Of a stretch of 53,905 bases of DNA, positions 1 through 8,968 are shown piece by piece. The notes under the pieces are model-generated. The model saw only the letters and a program-made list of their open reading frames with translations, had not been told where the DNA came from and ran no database searches. The first letter of the stretch is position 1; each line of letters opens with the position of its first letter. A program made the position numbers and the translations under genes. Source of the DNA: Nocardia takedensis NBRC 100417 (GTDB taxonomy: Bacteria; Actinomycetota; Actinomycetes; Mycobacteriales; Mycobacteriaceae); NCBI RefSeq assembly GCF_000308695.1, contig NZ_BAGG01000258.1:1-53905 (forward strand), written 5' to 3'.

Positions 1-1
1 G

Positions 2-814
2 AGCGGCAAGGACAGCCAAGCGATGGCAGATGTCCTGGTCGAGGTGTTCCACCGCCTCGGCGTGCTGGACCGGGTCACCACCGTCCACGCCGACTTGGGC
101 CGCGTCGACTGGCCCGAAACATCGGCGCTCGCGCGAGAACACGCTGAGTACTACGGGCTGCGCCATGAGGTGGTAGCCCGCACCGGCGGCGATCTGCTCG
201 ACCGCGTCACCGAACGCGGCAAGTGGCCATCGCATAGAAACCGTTGGTGCACAAGCGATTTCAAGAGATCACCGGCGCGGCGGGTGATCACGATGCTGGT
301 CGCGGAATCCCGCGCCGCCGGGATCGTCGACCGCCCGATCAAGGTCTTACACGCGATGGGTCATCGGGCCCAGGAATCGCGGGAACGCAGCAGACGGCCC
401 GCGTTCGTGCACGAGCCCGGCCGGACGTGTCCGTGCCCGTCGTGTGCCGCCGCCCGCGCGGACGGGAATCCTCCCAAGGGCGGTGTCTCGAACTCGCGAC
501 GGATCGTGGACACCTGGCTGCCCATCCACGCCTGGGACCTGGCCACGGTGTGGGCACGGATCGCGGCGGCGGGCACCCGGCCACACAGTTCCTACCGGGC
601 TGGATTCGGGCGAGCGTCGTGTGTGTTCTGCATCTATTCGTCCAGGTCAGGGCTGGTTCGGGCCGCGCGCCTGCACCCGGAGTTGGCCGCGCAGTACGCG
701 GCGGTCGAGGCCGAGATCGGGCACCGCTTCCGGGTGGATGTGTCCATGGCCGAGGTGATCGCCGACGCCGCCAGCGATACCGGTGCCGGGGTGGTCGCCG
801 ACCGGATCGACTGA
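2..814 (+). CDS. PAPS-reductase-like PP-loop protein (5' end cut by window edge)
   Basis: The frame is already open at base 2 and begins with Ser-Gly-Lys-Asp-Ser, a PP-loop that binds ATP pyrophosphate. The true start therefore lies left of the window, and the ATG at 23 is internal. A downstream CTSDFKR motif and a C-terminal CVFCIYSS motif are typical of phosphoadenosine-phosphosulfate-reductase-like proteins of phages and plasmids. Between them lies a Cys-rich CPCPSC insertion. Family members adenylate or reduce sulfur-containing substrates, but the phage/plasmid branch has no proven substrate. A second PP-loop protein lies about 2 kb downstream, with a methyltransferase between them. It could act in nucleotide, sulfur or DNA-modification chemistry. 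Confidence is high for the fold and low for the substrate. Confidence 0.85.
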   Translation, partial: SGKDSQAMADVLVEVFHRLGVLDRVTTVHADLGRVDWPETSALAREHAEYYGLRHEVVARTGGDLLDRVTERGKWPSHRNRWCTSDFKRSPARRVITMLVAESRAAGIVDRPIKVLHAMGHRAQESRERSRRPAFVHEPGRTCPCPSCAAARADGNPPKGGVSNSRRIVDTWLPIHAWDLATVWARIAAAGTRPHSSYRAGFGRASCVFCIYSSRSGLVRAARLHPELAAQYAAVEAEIGHRFRVDVSMAEVIADAASDTGAGVVADRID

Positions 815-916
815 ACCCGCGATGACCCGCCGCTGCGACCGGCTCCGGTCCGTTTCCTGGCACGCCGAGCCTTCCCTCTCCACGCATCATCCGAACTCGC
901 AGAAAGGCGAGAGATT

Positions 917-1459
917 GTGAGTGACAACGAGATCGACGCCTATCACCCCGATTTCGATCCGTACATGCCCGATGAGCATCGGATCGAGGACGCGGTGAAG
1001 GTGTACATGGTGTTCGAGGACGGCCGCTGGTGTCTGGACGCGTTGATCCAGCAGGGCGATCCCCTCGACGAGGTGACCGGCACCCGGTGCAGCTACGAGC
1101 AGCCGCGCGAGGATTGCGCGGTCTGCTCGACCCCGCAGGGCCTGGCCGCTGTCGAGGCCGCCGACCGCGCCCCGATGCCCACCCCGCGCGAGTTACTGGA
1201 CATGCTGGCCGCGGAGTTCGGTGTCGTTCTCGTACCGGCCGCGATGGCAGGACCCGGACCCCACATCACGCGCCTGAGCGCGCAGATCCAGCAACTGCTC
1301 AACAGGCGCAGCGAAGTCGACCAACTCGGCGAACAACTGCGCGAAGCCTTCGTCGCCGCGGTCGAACTGGCGACCTACCTCAACACCCAGCCCCGGCACG
1401 GACGACTGCACACTGTGCGGTCCCTGATCGCCCGCATCACCAGGAACCCCAGCTCATGA
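917..1459 (+). CDS. hypothetical protein, 180 aa
   Basis: I do not recognise this protein. It starts at GTG 917 behind AAAGGCGAGAG (903-913). The N-terminal 50 residues are acidic and include an aromatic/acidic patch (MVFEDGRWCLDAL). A CxxC-like Cys pair (DCAVC) sits near residue 67. The C-terminal 70 residues are predicted helical and rich in Gln, Leu and Arg. Its TGA overlaps the ATG of the next gene (ATGA), so the two are translationally coupled and probably act together. Cys content and composition match the neighbouring plasmid genes. There is no signal peptide or membrane segment. Confidence 0.75.
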   Translation: MSDNEIDAYHPDFDPYMPDEHRIEDAVKVYMVFEDGRWCLDALIQQGDPLDEVTGTRCSYEQPREDCAVCSTPQGLAAVEAADRAPMPTPRELLDMLAAEFGVVLVPAAMAGPGPHITRLSAQIQQLLNRRSEVDQLGEQLREAFVAAVELATYLNTQPRHGRLHTVRSLIARITRNPSS

Positions 1460-1812
1460 CCCACCCTGCCGGGGTGGCGGCGGCCTGCGGGTGCCCCGAG
1501 TCCGCATCCTCGGTCGTGGGCGGTGTCCATGTCCGCCATCACCCGCGGTGTCTGCACGGTGAACCCCGCCGCTACGTCTGGTCCTACGCGGGCGCCTTGT
1601 ACACCGGCAGCCTGGCCGACTACGGCGAGCACTTCGAATCCCTGGACCCCGACGCCCGCCACCGGCTCACCGCCGCCGGGGACGAGTTACGCACCTGGAC
1701 CGAGCACTACCAGCTGCACGTCACCACCACCATGACCCCTGAGCACCGCGTGCTCTGTCGCCTCGCCGTCACCGGGGAATGGGTCGACCTGCTCATCGAC
1801 ATGTCCCGTTGA
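1456..1812 (+). CDS. hypothetical protein, 118 aa
   Basis: The start is the ATG at 1456, whose last two bases form the stop codon of the preceding gene. A longer open frame extends upstream, but it would overlap that gene by 427 bases and has no ribosome site. The N-terminus has spaced Cys/His residues (CGCP, then HVRHHPRC) that could bind a metal. The rest is aromatic-rich and soluble (YVWSYAGALYTG). The C-terminal 30 residues (HRVLCRLAVTGEWVDLLID) look like a beta-strand/helix pair. No family is recognised. A 141-base gap without evident structure follows. Confidence 0.7.
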   Translation: MTHPAGVAAACGCPESASSVVGGVHVRHHPRCLHGEPRRYVWSYAGALYTGSLADYGEHFESLDPDARHRLTAAGDELRTWTEHYQLHVTTTMTPEHRVLCRLAVTGEWVDLLIDMSR

Positions 1813-1953
1813 CGCCCAGGCGCGCCGGCGCAGCTCCGGACGTTCGAGTCCGCCGACGCCCCGCCGAGTGCGCGGCCCGCGGTGCGGCGTCGCCCCGACG
1901 GCGGGCTGCCGAGCCCCTCGTGTCCCTGCCCCCAGTGTGAAAGGTGATCATCG

Positions 1954-2763
1954 ATGGCTGTCAGAACCTCGGTGCCGGTGCCCGAGTTCGCTCGCGAGAT
2001 CCTGGCCGAGTCTCGCATCGAGGGCAACAACCTGGTGTTGCCCCAGCAGTTGAGCCACGCCGACTACCGGAAGATCAACAGGGTCATCGAATCCATGGGC
2101 GGGCGATGGAACCGCCAGGCGCGCGCCCACGTCTTTCCCGACGATCCCACCGAGATCATCGCCGCCGCCCTCGCGCGCGGCGCGACCCCCAACACCGACC
2201 GGAAAGTCCTGACCGGGTATTTCGCGACTCCCGAACCGGTGGCCCGCCATCTCGTGGCCGGTCCGCATGCCGGGATCGCGGCTCTGCCGCCGGGTGCGCG
2301 TGTGCTCGAGCCCTCAGCCGGGGACGGTGTGCTGGTGCGGGCGATCCTGGCCACCAACCCCGGCGTGGAGATCACCGCCGTCGAACCCGACCCCACCCGT
2401 GCCGCCGCGATCGACTACGACCCGCGGGTCACCATCGTCATCGACGGATTCGACGAATTCGCCGCCACCGCGGAACCCGGGTACGCCGCGGTGGTGATGA
2501 ACCCGCCCTTCGCATTACCCGGGCGGGCGACGGTGTGGATGGACCACCTCTACACCGCCTGGAACCTGCTCGACCAAGGCGGGCAACTGCTGGCCCTGGC
2601 GCCCGAGAACTACACCTACCGCGCCGACCGCGACCACCACGCCATGCGCGAGTTCATCACCGCCCACGGCGGGTACGAGTCACTGCCGCCCGGATCGTTC
2701 GCCACCTCCGGCACCGGCACCGCCGCCGTGCTCCTGCACGCCCGCCGCCCCCACGACCACTGA
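1954..2763 (+). CDS. class I SAM-dependent methyltransferase, N6-adenine type
   Basis: The core has the SAM-binding motif I (VLEPSAGDG, near residue 110), an acidic motif II (ITAVEPDP) and motif IV NPPF (near residue 182), the signature of amino-methyltransferases that act on adenine in DNA. About 85 N-terminal residues form a separate helical module (YRKINRVIESMGGRWN) often seen in plasmid/phage methylases. No restriction endonuclease is nearby, so it is probably an orphan. It may protect element DNA from host restriction. The start is ATG 1954 with GAAAGGTGA at 1939-1947. Length (269 aa) is typical for a stand-alone phage methylase. The target base is inferred from motif IV only. Confidence 0.85.
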   Translation: MAVRTSVPVPEFAREILAESRIEGNNLVLPQQLSHADYRKINRVIESMGGRWNRQARAHVFPDDPTEIIAAALARGATPNTDRKVLTGYFATPEPVARHLVAGPHAGIAALPPGARVLEPSAGDGVLVRAILATNPGVEITAVEPDPTRAAAIDYDPRVTIVIDGFDEFAATAEPGYAAVVMNPPFALPGRATVWMDHLYTAWNLLDQGGQLLALAPENYTYRADRDHHAMREFITAHGGYESLPPGSFATSGTGTAAVLLHARRPHDH

Positions 2764-2883
2764 CACCGGCACTCATCCGAACCACCGGTCTGCACCGACG
2801 CCGGGCCACCGCTGTCGATTCCGGCCAAGGTCGCGGTCCTGTGCACGCCGGACCGCGTCATCGTGCTGAAAGGAACGGCTCCC

Positions 2884-4137
2884 ATGCGCGAGGACGTCGA
2901 GGGATTGTTCCCTCTCGCAACGCTTTTCGGTGACGAGGCGATGCCGATATGCTGGTCGTTCGGATTAGGCGTCGATAGCGCCGCCGGCGTTACCCGCACG
3001 CTGCTCGATCCGGGGTTCCGGCCCCCGCAGTTGCTCGATGATCTGTCGAACCTCACCGTGATGGTCGCCCAAACCGGTGACGAGTGGCGAGTGACCAATG
3101 ACCTTGTCGCCCAACATATCCTGCCGCTGCTCGCTGCCCGTCGGGTGCGTTTCGTCGAAGTCGCGCGCGCCGGTCCGAGTGTCGCCGATGGGATCGTGGT
3201 CCTGCAAGACACCCGGACCCCGACCCGGCTGCATCCCGACCCCGACGAGCACGGCTTCTACCCGCTCTCGGCCGAGCACCGCGGCAACGGCGTCATGCCC
3301 ACCCTGGCAGGGCGCGCCTGCTCGGCCAAGGCCAAAGGCCAGCCCCTAGATGCTTGGCGCGCAACACATTTGGGTCCGCGACCCTACATCCACGCGATCG
3401 GTTATTCCGCAGAGGAGTCGGGGCGGATCGCCCGCGACACCTCGGTCACGATGGGCGGGCGCCGCCACCCGATCTACCCCTTGTACGAGGCGGGAATGAC
3501 GCGCGCGATGAGCCAGGGCTACCTGTACGGATTGTTCGGTGTGTGGTGGCCGAAAAGTTGCTGTAGGCAGTGTGGCTATATTTCGGTACCTAGCTGGCCC
3601 GATCAGCTCGCCCGCTACCGCACCTTTCCCGAGGAAGCGTTCAAACATCTCGTCGACGAGTACTGCGCGCTGGCGCTCAACCATCGCAGTGGCCTGTTCG
3701 GGCCGGGTAAATCGTTGCGGGACCGCCTGCGCGCCGACGGTGCTTGCGAGGTCCATGCCCTGGCCGACGCGGCGATGGATGTGTGTGAGTGGGCGGTGTA
3801 TCGGGTACGGCGCTGCTACAGCGCCCGCGCCCAAGCATGGCGCGCGGTCGAGATCATCCACCGCGCCGACCGCGCCGAGGCCGAGCGGTTCATCGGCAAC
3901 CTCGCCGATAGCCTCCAGATAGCTGTCCGTGTCGACGGTGAGCACACCCGGCTCTGGCTGACCGTCGAGACCGAGGACTATCCACGCCTGGAAGAGTTCT
4001 TCGTCGCGGCCCCGAACACGATAAACCCGAAGAAACGTTCGGGTTTCGAGACCCGGTGGGGCGGACACGCCGACGAACGGCTGCTGGCACTCGAACACGC
4101 CGCCCTCCACTACGCGGACTCTCCGGTCGCCGCCTGA
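2884..4137 (+). CDS. PP-loop / adenine nucleotide alpha-hydrolase-like protein, 417 aa
   Basis: A modified PP-loop (SFGLGVDSAAG, residues about 25-35) places this in the adenine nucleotide alpha-hydrolase superfamily. That superfamily includes PAPS reductase, tRNA thiolases and DndC. A His/Arg-rich centre and a Cys cluster (KSCCRQCGY, near residue 225) resemble the C-terminal Cys motifs of PAPS-reductase-like phage proteins. The ATG at 2884 is preferred because AAAGGA sits 8 bases upstream. An in-frame codon at 2863 would place that site inside the gene. It is the second PP-loop protein in the first 4.2 kb, and the pairing with a methyltransferase suggests modification or nucleotide chemistry. 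The substrate is unknown. Confidence 0.75.
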   Translation: MREDVEGLFPLATLFGDEAMPICWSFGLGVDSAAGVTRTLLDPGFRPPQLLDDLSNLTVMVAQTGDEWRVTNDLVAQHILPLLAARRVRFVEVARAGPSVADGIVVLQDTRTPTRLHPDPDEHGFYPLSAEHRGNGVMPTLAGRACSAKAKGQPLDAWRATHLGPRPYIHAIGYSAEESGRIARDTSVTMGGRRHPIYPLYEAGMTRAMSQGYLYGLFGVWWPKSCCRQCGYISVPSWPDQLARYRTFPEEAFKHLVDEYCALALNHRSGLFGPGKSLRDRLRADGACEVHALADAAMDVCEWAVYRVRRCYSARAQAWRAVEIIHRADRAEAERFIGNLADSLQIAVRVDGEHTRLWLTVETEDYPRLEEFFVAAPNTINPKKRSGFETRWGGHADERLLALEHAALHYADSPVAA

Positions 4138-4308
4138 GCGCCGGTTCCCCGGTTCCTCACGCCGACTGCCAGTTTCGCACTCCGCGCCCCGCGCCGCATC
4201 CGGTCCACACCGCGCCGAGAGCTGTTCCATTCCCGGCTCCCGATGCGGTTGCGGCTTCCGACGGCCCGGCGCGAGCTGGCCTGCCTCCCTACCGAAAGGA
4301 CGATGATC

Positions 4309-4938
4309 GTGTCCCAGATTCAGCACGAGTTCACCGCTTTGGAGACCGAAACCCTGATCTGCACGGCCGCGGAGCTGTGGGCCAGTACCGGCGACCCCCA
4401 CGACATCCTCGGCAAGCACCAGAAGCAACTGCTCGACCGCGCACACGAACGTCTCACCGACGACGACCCCGACGACGGCGAACACCCCGTCGCCGGCCCC
4501 ACCGGCGAGAAACCGGCGACGGCCTTCGTCATCGCTCACCACGACCCGGTCCCGTTCGCGATCGACGAACCCGCCTTCGCGCGGTGGCTGGCCGCCCACC
4601 ACGACCGGGTCGAGGGCCTGCTCCCCGGCGAGCACGACACCCTGCCCGCCAGCGACCTCGTGGCGTTCTTCGACGCCGCGCGCGAGGCCGAGGTCCTCAC
4701 CGAGGACCCGCGCCTGGAGCTGTGCCTGGACCACAACGACCCTCCCGGCCTGCCCGGGTTCACCCTCATGCTGCGCAACCAGCACGGCGACCAGGACGGG
4801 CTCGGGCTAACCACCGGATTCACCCAGATGTTGTTCCCCGACTCCGGGACCTCCACCGCCGAGGCCGCACGGTTCCACCTCGAACACATCCTCGAGGTCG
4901 CCAACGGCGTTCTCTCCCTGCTCACCGGCCGCCTCTGA
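4309..4938 (+). CDS. hypothetical protein, 209 aa
   Basis: I do not recognise this protein. The GTG at 4309 is chosen because GAAAGGA (4294-4300) lies 8 bases upstream, the spacing used by neighbouring genes; the ATG at 4303 would leave only 2 bases. It is acidic, with an Asp-rich linker near residue 50 (TDDDPDDGE). The C-terminal half is hydrophobic/helical and ends in a leucine-rich helix (VANGVLSLLTGRL). No metal site, signal peptide or membrane span is evident. The preceding 171 bases are non-coding. Confidence 0.7.
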   Translation: MSQIQHEFTALETETLICTAAELWASTGDPHDILGKHQKQLLDRAHERLTDDDPDDGEHPVAGPTGEKPATAFVIAHHDPVPFAIDEPAFARWLAAHHDRVEGLLPGEHDTLPASDLVAFFDAAREAEVLTEDPRLELCLDHNDPPGLPGFTLMLRNQHGDQDGLGLTTGFTQMLFPDSGTSTAEAARFHLEHILEVANGVLSLLTGRL

Positions 4939-4992
4939 CCTGCGCAACGCCGCGCACCTCCTCTCCCACAATCAGTGAAAGCAGGACTCGCC

Positions 4993-5727
4993 ATGATCCC
5001 CGTTCCGGAACTACGTACCTGGGCAGCCGGCCTGGACCTGTCCCACCACGTCGGGATCGACGAGGGCGGGCTGACCCTGGTGGAGATCCCCGACCACGAC
5101 CGGTCCTCCGGCGCCTACCTCGAGGTCGGCGGCTGCGACGACGACCCCGACCCCACCGACCCGCCGACGATGGAGACGGGGCCGGTGAGTGCGGCGCCGG
5201 GTTCGGTGGTGGTGTCGGTGGCGGATCTGCTGGCCCTGGTCGGCGGGACCCTCACCCGCGCCGAACTGCCTCGCGTGCGGGCCGCGATACGGGACTCGAG
5301 CGTCGGTGACACTTTCAGTGAGGTGGTGTTCGCGGTCATCACCGCGCGCCGACACGAACTCCTCGCCGGGCTGCGGGAGTTCTTCAATCCCGGCGCGTTC
5401 ACCGGCCGCCTCACCCACCGACCCCTCGCCGAGTTGCCGAGCGATCACATCGGTCGGCTGTTCGGTCAGATCGAACACGCGTCCAGGCTGTCGCTGATGC
5501 GGGTGTGCTGCGGGGACGCGGCCCGGGTCTGTGTCCTCGACCGCGAGACCGACCGGTTGTTCGACCTCGGCGAGACCTTCCAGGCGTGGCTGCACGGCGA
5601 CGCCCCGCTGCCCGGGGCGGTCACGGGGTGGATCGGTGATCCCGTCGACGACTTCACCTACGACGAACTCACCCACATCGGCCGCCACGACTACCGGCTG
5701 CCCGAACATGACGCCGCCAGCGACTGA
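4993..5727 (+). CDS. hypothetical protein, 244 aa
   Basis: The family is unknown. ATG 4993 is preferred over the GTG at 4975 because AGGA (4983-4986) sits 6 bases upstream of it. An N-terminal domain of about 45 residues is followed by an acidic, Pro-rich linker (DDDPDPTDPPT) and a mainly helical domain. That domain contains two adjacent Cys residues (RVCCGD, near residue 170). The C-terminus is rich in Asp and His (DDFTYDELTHIGRHDYRL). It is probably cytosolic. The gene is followed by a small hairpin at 5733-5753, which suggests that its transcription unit ends here. Confidence 0.7.
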   Translation: MIPVPELRTWAAGLDLSHHVGIDEGGLTLVEIPDHDRSSGAYLEVGGCDDDPDPTDPPTMETGPVSAAPGSVVVSVADLLALVGGTLTRAELPRVRAAIRDSSVGDTFSEVVFAVITARRHELLAGLREFFNPGAFTGRLTHRPLAELPSDHIGRLFGQIEHASRLSLMRVCCGDAARVCVLDRETDRLFDLGETFQAWLHGDAPLPGAVTGWIGDPVDDFTYDELTHIGRHDYRLPEHDAASD

Positions 5728-5732
5728 CGTCG

Positions 5733-5753
5733 TGCCGGATCACAAATCCGGCA
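5733..5753 (+). terminator. small hairpin after the 244-aa gene
   Basis: TGCCGGAT and ATCCGGCA form a perfect 8-bp stem with a 5-base loop, starting 5 bases after a stop codon. There is no U tract, as is common in actinomycetes. It may be an intrinsic terminator or a transcript-stabilising stem. Confidence 0.5.
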
Positions 5754-5773
5754 GCCACACAACACACCCATAA

Positions 5774-5793
5774 ACATGCGTACATCTGCATGT
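5774..5793. promoter_or_regulatory. inverted repeat upstream of the DUF3560 gene, possible operator
   Basis: ACATGC and GCATGT are perfect 6-base arms around an 8-base spacer. They sit 26 bases before the GTG of the next gene, in the most A/T-rich spacer of the first 28 kb. The position between a terminator-like hairpin and a start codon suggests a promoter/operator. No clear -35 box is seen. Confidence 0.35.
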
Positions 5794-5818
5794 CGATATT
5801 GGATGGAGGTGGTGCTCC

Positions 5819-7237
5819 GTGTCGGAGCCACTCACGATCTCCCACACCGCCGAGGAAGGCACTCTGCTGGAAGGGACCGCCCGCGGCGACGGCACCTACG
5901 AGGTGATGCTTCAGGTGCGCGAGGCGATCGGGCATTGGAAGTGGGGCCGCAGCCTCGACGGCTGGTATGTGGTGTCCTCGCGTGATCGCCAGCCCAAGCA
6001 GTACCACATCGACTACGCCGCGACGAAGCTGCGCGAGGCCGGATACACCGTCGAAGTCGACATCGACCGCACCGCGCGCGCGACCGCCGACGCCGAGACC
6101 GACCGCGCGAGCCGTCAGGCTGATAGGGTCGATGCGTTGCGGGACAAGGCATCCCGCAAGGACGCGAAAGCCAGCGCCGCGGAAGCCGCGGCTCAGCGGG
6201 CCCACGACAGCTTGCCGCCGTTCGGCGAACCGATCAAGATCGGGCACCATAGCGAACGCCGTCATCGCAACGCGATCGACAAGGCGTGGAAGACATTCGG
6301 GCGCTCGGTCGAAGCCGACCGCGAGGCGACCCGCGCCCACCAGCGTGCCGAGTCCGCCGCCCACACCACCGAACAGCGGTACTCCCCGCGCACGGTCGCC
6401 AACCGCATCGACACCCTCGAAGCCGAACAGCGCGGGGATCAACGTGTCCTGGACGGGCACACCCGCCGGTTCCTCGACGGCCGCGGCGAGGTCTACCAGA
6501 CCGAAACCACGACCCCGGCGACCGGCGAATATCGGGAGCGGGTGCTGGCCCGGATGACCCAGCGCGAGCGCGACATCGCCTACTGGAAACAGGTCCGGCA
6601 ATCCCAGATCGATGAGGGTTTGACCCCGGGCTGGGGCCGCGACGATTTCACGGTCGGGGACTTCGTGCGCGCCCACGGCTCGACGTGGCGTCAGATCACG
6701 CGCGTGAACGCGAAATCGGTGTCGGTGGTGAACTTTTCACTGTCGCCGATGTTGCTGCACACGATCACCGCGAAGATGACCGGGCACCGGTGGATCACCA
6801 CCGACGACACGGTGCGTTTCCACGAGGTCACCGCCGTCATGACCGAGGCCCAGGCCCGCGACCGGTTCCCCGACATCTTCGCCGACCTCGACACCACCAC
6901 CGTGCCGCCGCGCCCGAAACGCAAGACCGGCAGAACCAAACTCGACTACCAGCAGGGTCTCCAGGCCGAGCACTGGTCCTGGACGGTCGAGGGCATCGAC
7001 TACGACGCGACGTGGCCGCATCCACCGTACTGGTACGCCACCCCACCCGAGCCCATCACCGAACCGGGTGTGCTGCGGCTGCGCGCGCGGCACCGCCCGG
7101 ACAGCCGCGTGTTCGGTGACCCGGTCGAACTCCCGGTGACCGAGTTCGCGATCACCGGGCCGGTGCGCTGGCCCGAAGAGGTCCACAACCAGGTCCGTGA
7201 CCTGGTCGAGGCCCGCACCTACCTGCCCGCCGCCTGA
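5819..7237 (+). CDS. DUF3560 domain-containing protein, 472 aa
   Basis: The N-terminal 250 residues match the DUF3560 pattern. It begins with a short strand-rich segment (GDGTYEVMLQVREAIGHWKW), then a long charged helical coiled coil (ADAETDRASRQADRVDAL), then an RHRNAIDKAWKTFGRSVEA block. A KOW/SH3-like segment (FTVGDFVRAHGSTWRQIT) follows near residue 280. The C-terminal 130 residues are Pro/Trp-rich. DUF3560 proteins are frequent on plasmids and phages, but no function is established. The start is GTG 5819 behind GGAGG. An inverted repeat and hairpin precede it, suggesting its own promoter. Confidence 0.8.
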   Translation: MSEPLTISHTAEEGTLLEGTARGDGTYEVMLQVREAIGHWKWGRSLDGWYVVSSRDRQPKQYHIDYAATKLREAGYTVEVDIDRTARATADAETDRASRQADRVDALRDKASRKDAKASAAEAAAQRAHDSLPPFGEPIKIGHHSERRHRNAIDKAWKTFGRSVEADREATRAHQRAESAAHTTEQRYSPRTVANRIDTLEAEQRGDQRVLDGHTRRFLDGRGEVYQTETTTPATGEYRERVLARMTQRERDIAYWKQVRQSQIDEGLTPGWGRDDFTVGDFVRAHGSTWRQITRVNAKSVSVVNFSLSPMLLHTITAKMTGHRWITTDDTVRFHEVTAVMTEAQARDRFPDIFADLDTTTVPPRPKRKTGRTKLDYQQGLQAEHWSWTVEGIDYDATWPHPPYWYATPPEPITEPGVLRLRARHRPDSRVFGDPVELPVTEFAITGPVRWPEEVHNQVRDLVEARTYLPAA

Positions 7238-7432
7238 CATCCTCCGCGCACGACATCGCGCCATGACGATTCCGCGCGCCACGGATTGCTCGATTCCACT
7301 GCACCACAACAGTATCCGTCGAGGTCGGTGACGACGCCGACTTTGTTCGGGCAGCCTGTCGGCCGAATCCCCGCCGGCGGCCGGGCTTGCGTGGCGTCGT
7401 GTCCCTGTCCTGTCCGAGATCGGAGAACTGTC

Positions 7433-8968
7433 ATGCCCGCTATTCCTGCTCGTCACGATGCGGTGGCCTGGTCGGTGACCGTGCGCGGACTCACCGGACA
7501 CCTGCGACAGGTCACGGCCGAGGTCACGCCGGGACTGCCCTCGCTCACCGTGACCGGCCCCGGCGAGGATCGCCCGCCCGCCTGTATCGACCGCGTCCAC
7601 GCCGCCCTCACCGGGGCCGGGTGGGCGTGGCCGCGGATCCGCCTCACCCTCACGACCTCCCCGCCGGTGCCTGCGGGCATCGACGGTATCCACGACCTCG
7701 CCGTCGCCGCGGCGATCCTGGCCGCGAGCGACCCGGCCACCGTATCCGCGCCACGCCTGGCCGGGGTCGTGCTGCTGGGCCAGCTCGGCCCGGACGGGAG
7801 TGTGGTCTCGGTGCGCGGGATCCTGCCCGCGGTCCTGGCCGCCCGCGACCACGGACACACCGTCGTGATCGTCCCCCACGCCAACCTGGCCGAAGCCGCT
7901 CTCGCGCCGGGGATCACCGTGCTGGGCGCGGTCCACCTGCGCGGGGTGCTGGCCTGGCTCGGCGGCGACAAGGACGCCGTGACCGGCCCCGCCGCCGTCC
8001 CGGCGCCACCGGAATCGACCGGTGTGGACCTGGGCGATATCCGCGGTCACTACCGGACACGGTGGGCCCTCGAGGTCGCCGCCGCCGGGGGCCACCACGT
8101 GCGGCTGATCGGGCCTGCGGAGGCCGGGCTCGGTGCGCTCGCCCGCCGCCTGCCCGGACTCCTGCCGCGCCTGACCGAGAGCGAGTCGCTCGAGGTCCGG
8201 GCGATCGCGTCGCTGACCGGCACCCTGCCCGAGGGACCGCTGCCCGCCATCGCCGCCCGCCCCTTCGTCGATGTCCACCACTCGGCGAGTGCCCGCGCGC
8301 TGCTGGGCAGTGCCGGCTTCGCGCGTCCCGGCGCGCTCGCACGCGCCCACCACGGGGTCCTGCACCTCGAGTCCTATCCCGATCTGCACGAGCGCGCACT
8401 CGACGCGCTGCGGACCTCCCTGGAAGCCGGGGAGGTCGTCGTCGCCAACCGCGACAACCTGCTGCGACTGCCGTGTGAGGCCCTCGCGGTCTTGACCTCG
8501 TCCGAATGCTTCTGCCCCGCAACCCATCAGGGCGCGTGTGCTTGCCCGGCGGGGGCAAGGCGCGGCCACCAGGACCGGCTGCGCCGGGTCTTGGCCGACC
8601 GGGTCGACATCACCGTCCGCGAGAACCCCGACGACCGTGCGGGTTTCGGGAACGACTCGCGCGAGACCAGCGCCGAGGTCCGCCACCGGGTCACCGCCGC
8701 CCGCACCGCGGCAGCCCACCGGTGGCGCGAGCACGGTCACACCCTCAACGCCCGCATACCAGCATCGCTGCTGCGCCAACAGTTCCCATTGTCCCCGACC
8801 GAATCCGCACCGCTCGAAGCGGCACTGCGGGAGGGCCGGATCACCCGCCACGGGGGTGACCGTGTCCTCGCGGTCGCGGTCACCATCGCCGACCTGCGCG
8901 GCGCCGATCATCCCAGCACCCACGACCTCGTCGAAGCCCTGCACCTGCACGGATTCGGCAGACCATAG
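7433..8968 (+). CDS. ComM/YifB-type Mg-chelatase-like protein with lost ATP-binding motifs
   Basis: This is full length for the ComM/YifB family (511 aa). The N-terminal S5/Lon-like ChlI domain spans about residues 10-175, with AEVTPGLPSLTVTG and LLGQLGPDGSVVSVRG matching the family. An AAA+ domain (about 200-400) and the chelatase C-terminal domain follow. The family Cys motif is retained as CFCPATHQGACACP. The ATPase is degenerate: the expected GPPGSGKTM reads GPAEAGLGA (residues 227-235, Lys and Thr lost), and the Walker B GVLFLDE reads GVLHLES (308-314). Genuine ComM is a hexameric helicase that drives branch migration during DNA uptake. This copy is probably catalytically dead, or a scaffold. 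Start is ATG 7433 with GGAG 7 bases upstream. A DprA-like gene follows, as in the chromosomal comM-dprA order. Confidence 0.85.
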   Translation: MPAIPARHDAVAWSVTVRGLTGHLRQVTAEVTPGLPSLTVTGPGEDRPPACIDRVHAALTGAGWAWPRIRLTLTTSPPVPAGIDGIHDLAVAAAILAASDPATVSAPRLAGVVLLGQLGPDGSVVSVRGILPAVLAARDHGHTVVIVPHANLAEAALAPGITVLGAVHLRGVLAWLGGDKDAVTGPAAVPAPPESTGVDLGDIRGHYRTRWALEVAAAGGHHVRLIGPAEAGLGALARRLPGLLPRLTESESLEVRAIASLTGTLPEGPLPAIAARPFVDVHHSASARALLGSAGFARPGALARAHHGVLHLESYPDLHERALDALRTSLEAGEVVVANRDNLLRLPCEALAVLTSSECFCPATHQGACACPAGARRGHQDRLRRVLADRVDITVRENPDDRAGFGNDSRETSAEVRHRVTAARTAAAHRWREHGHTLNARIPASLLRQQFPLSPTESAPLEAALREGRITRHGGDRVLAVAVTIADLRGADHPSTHDLVEALHLHGFGRP

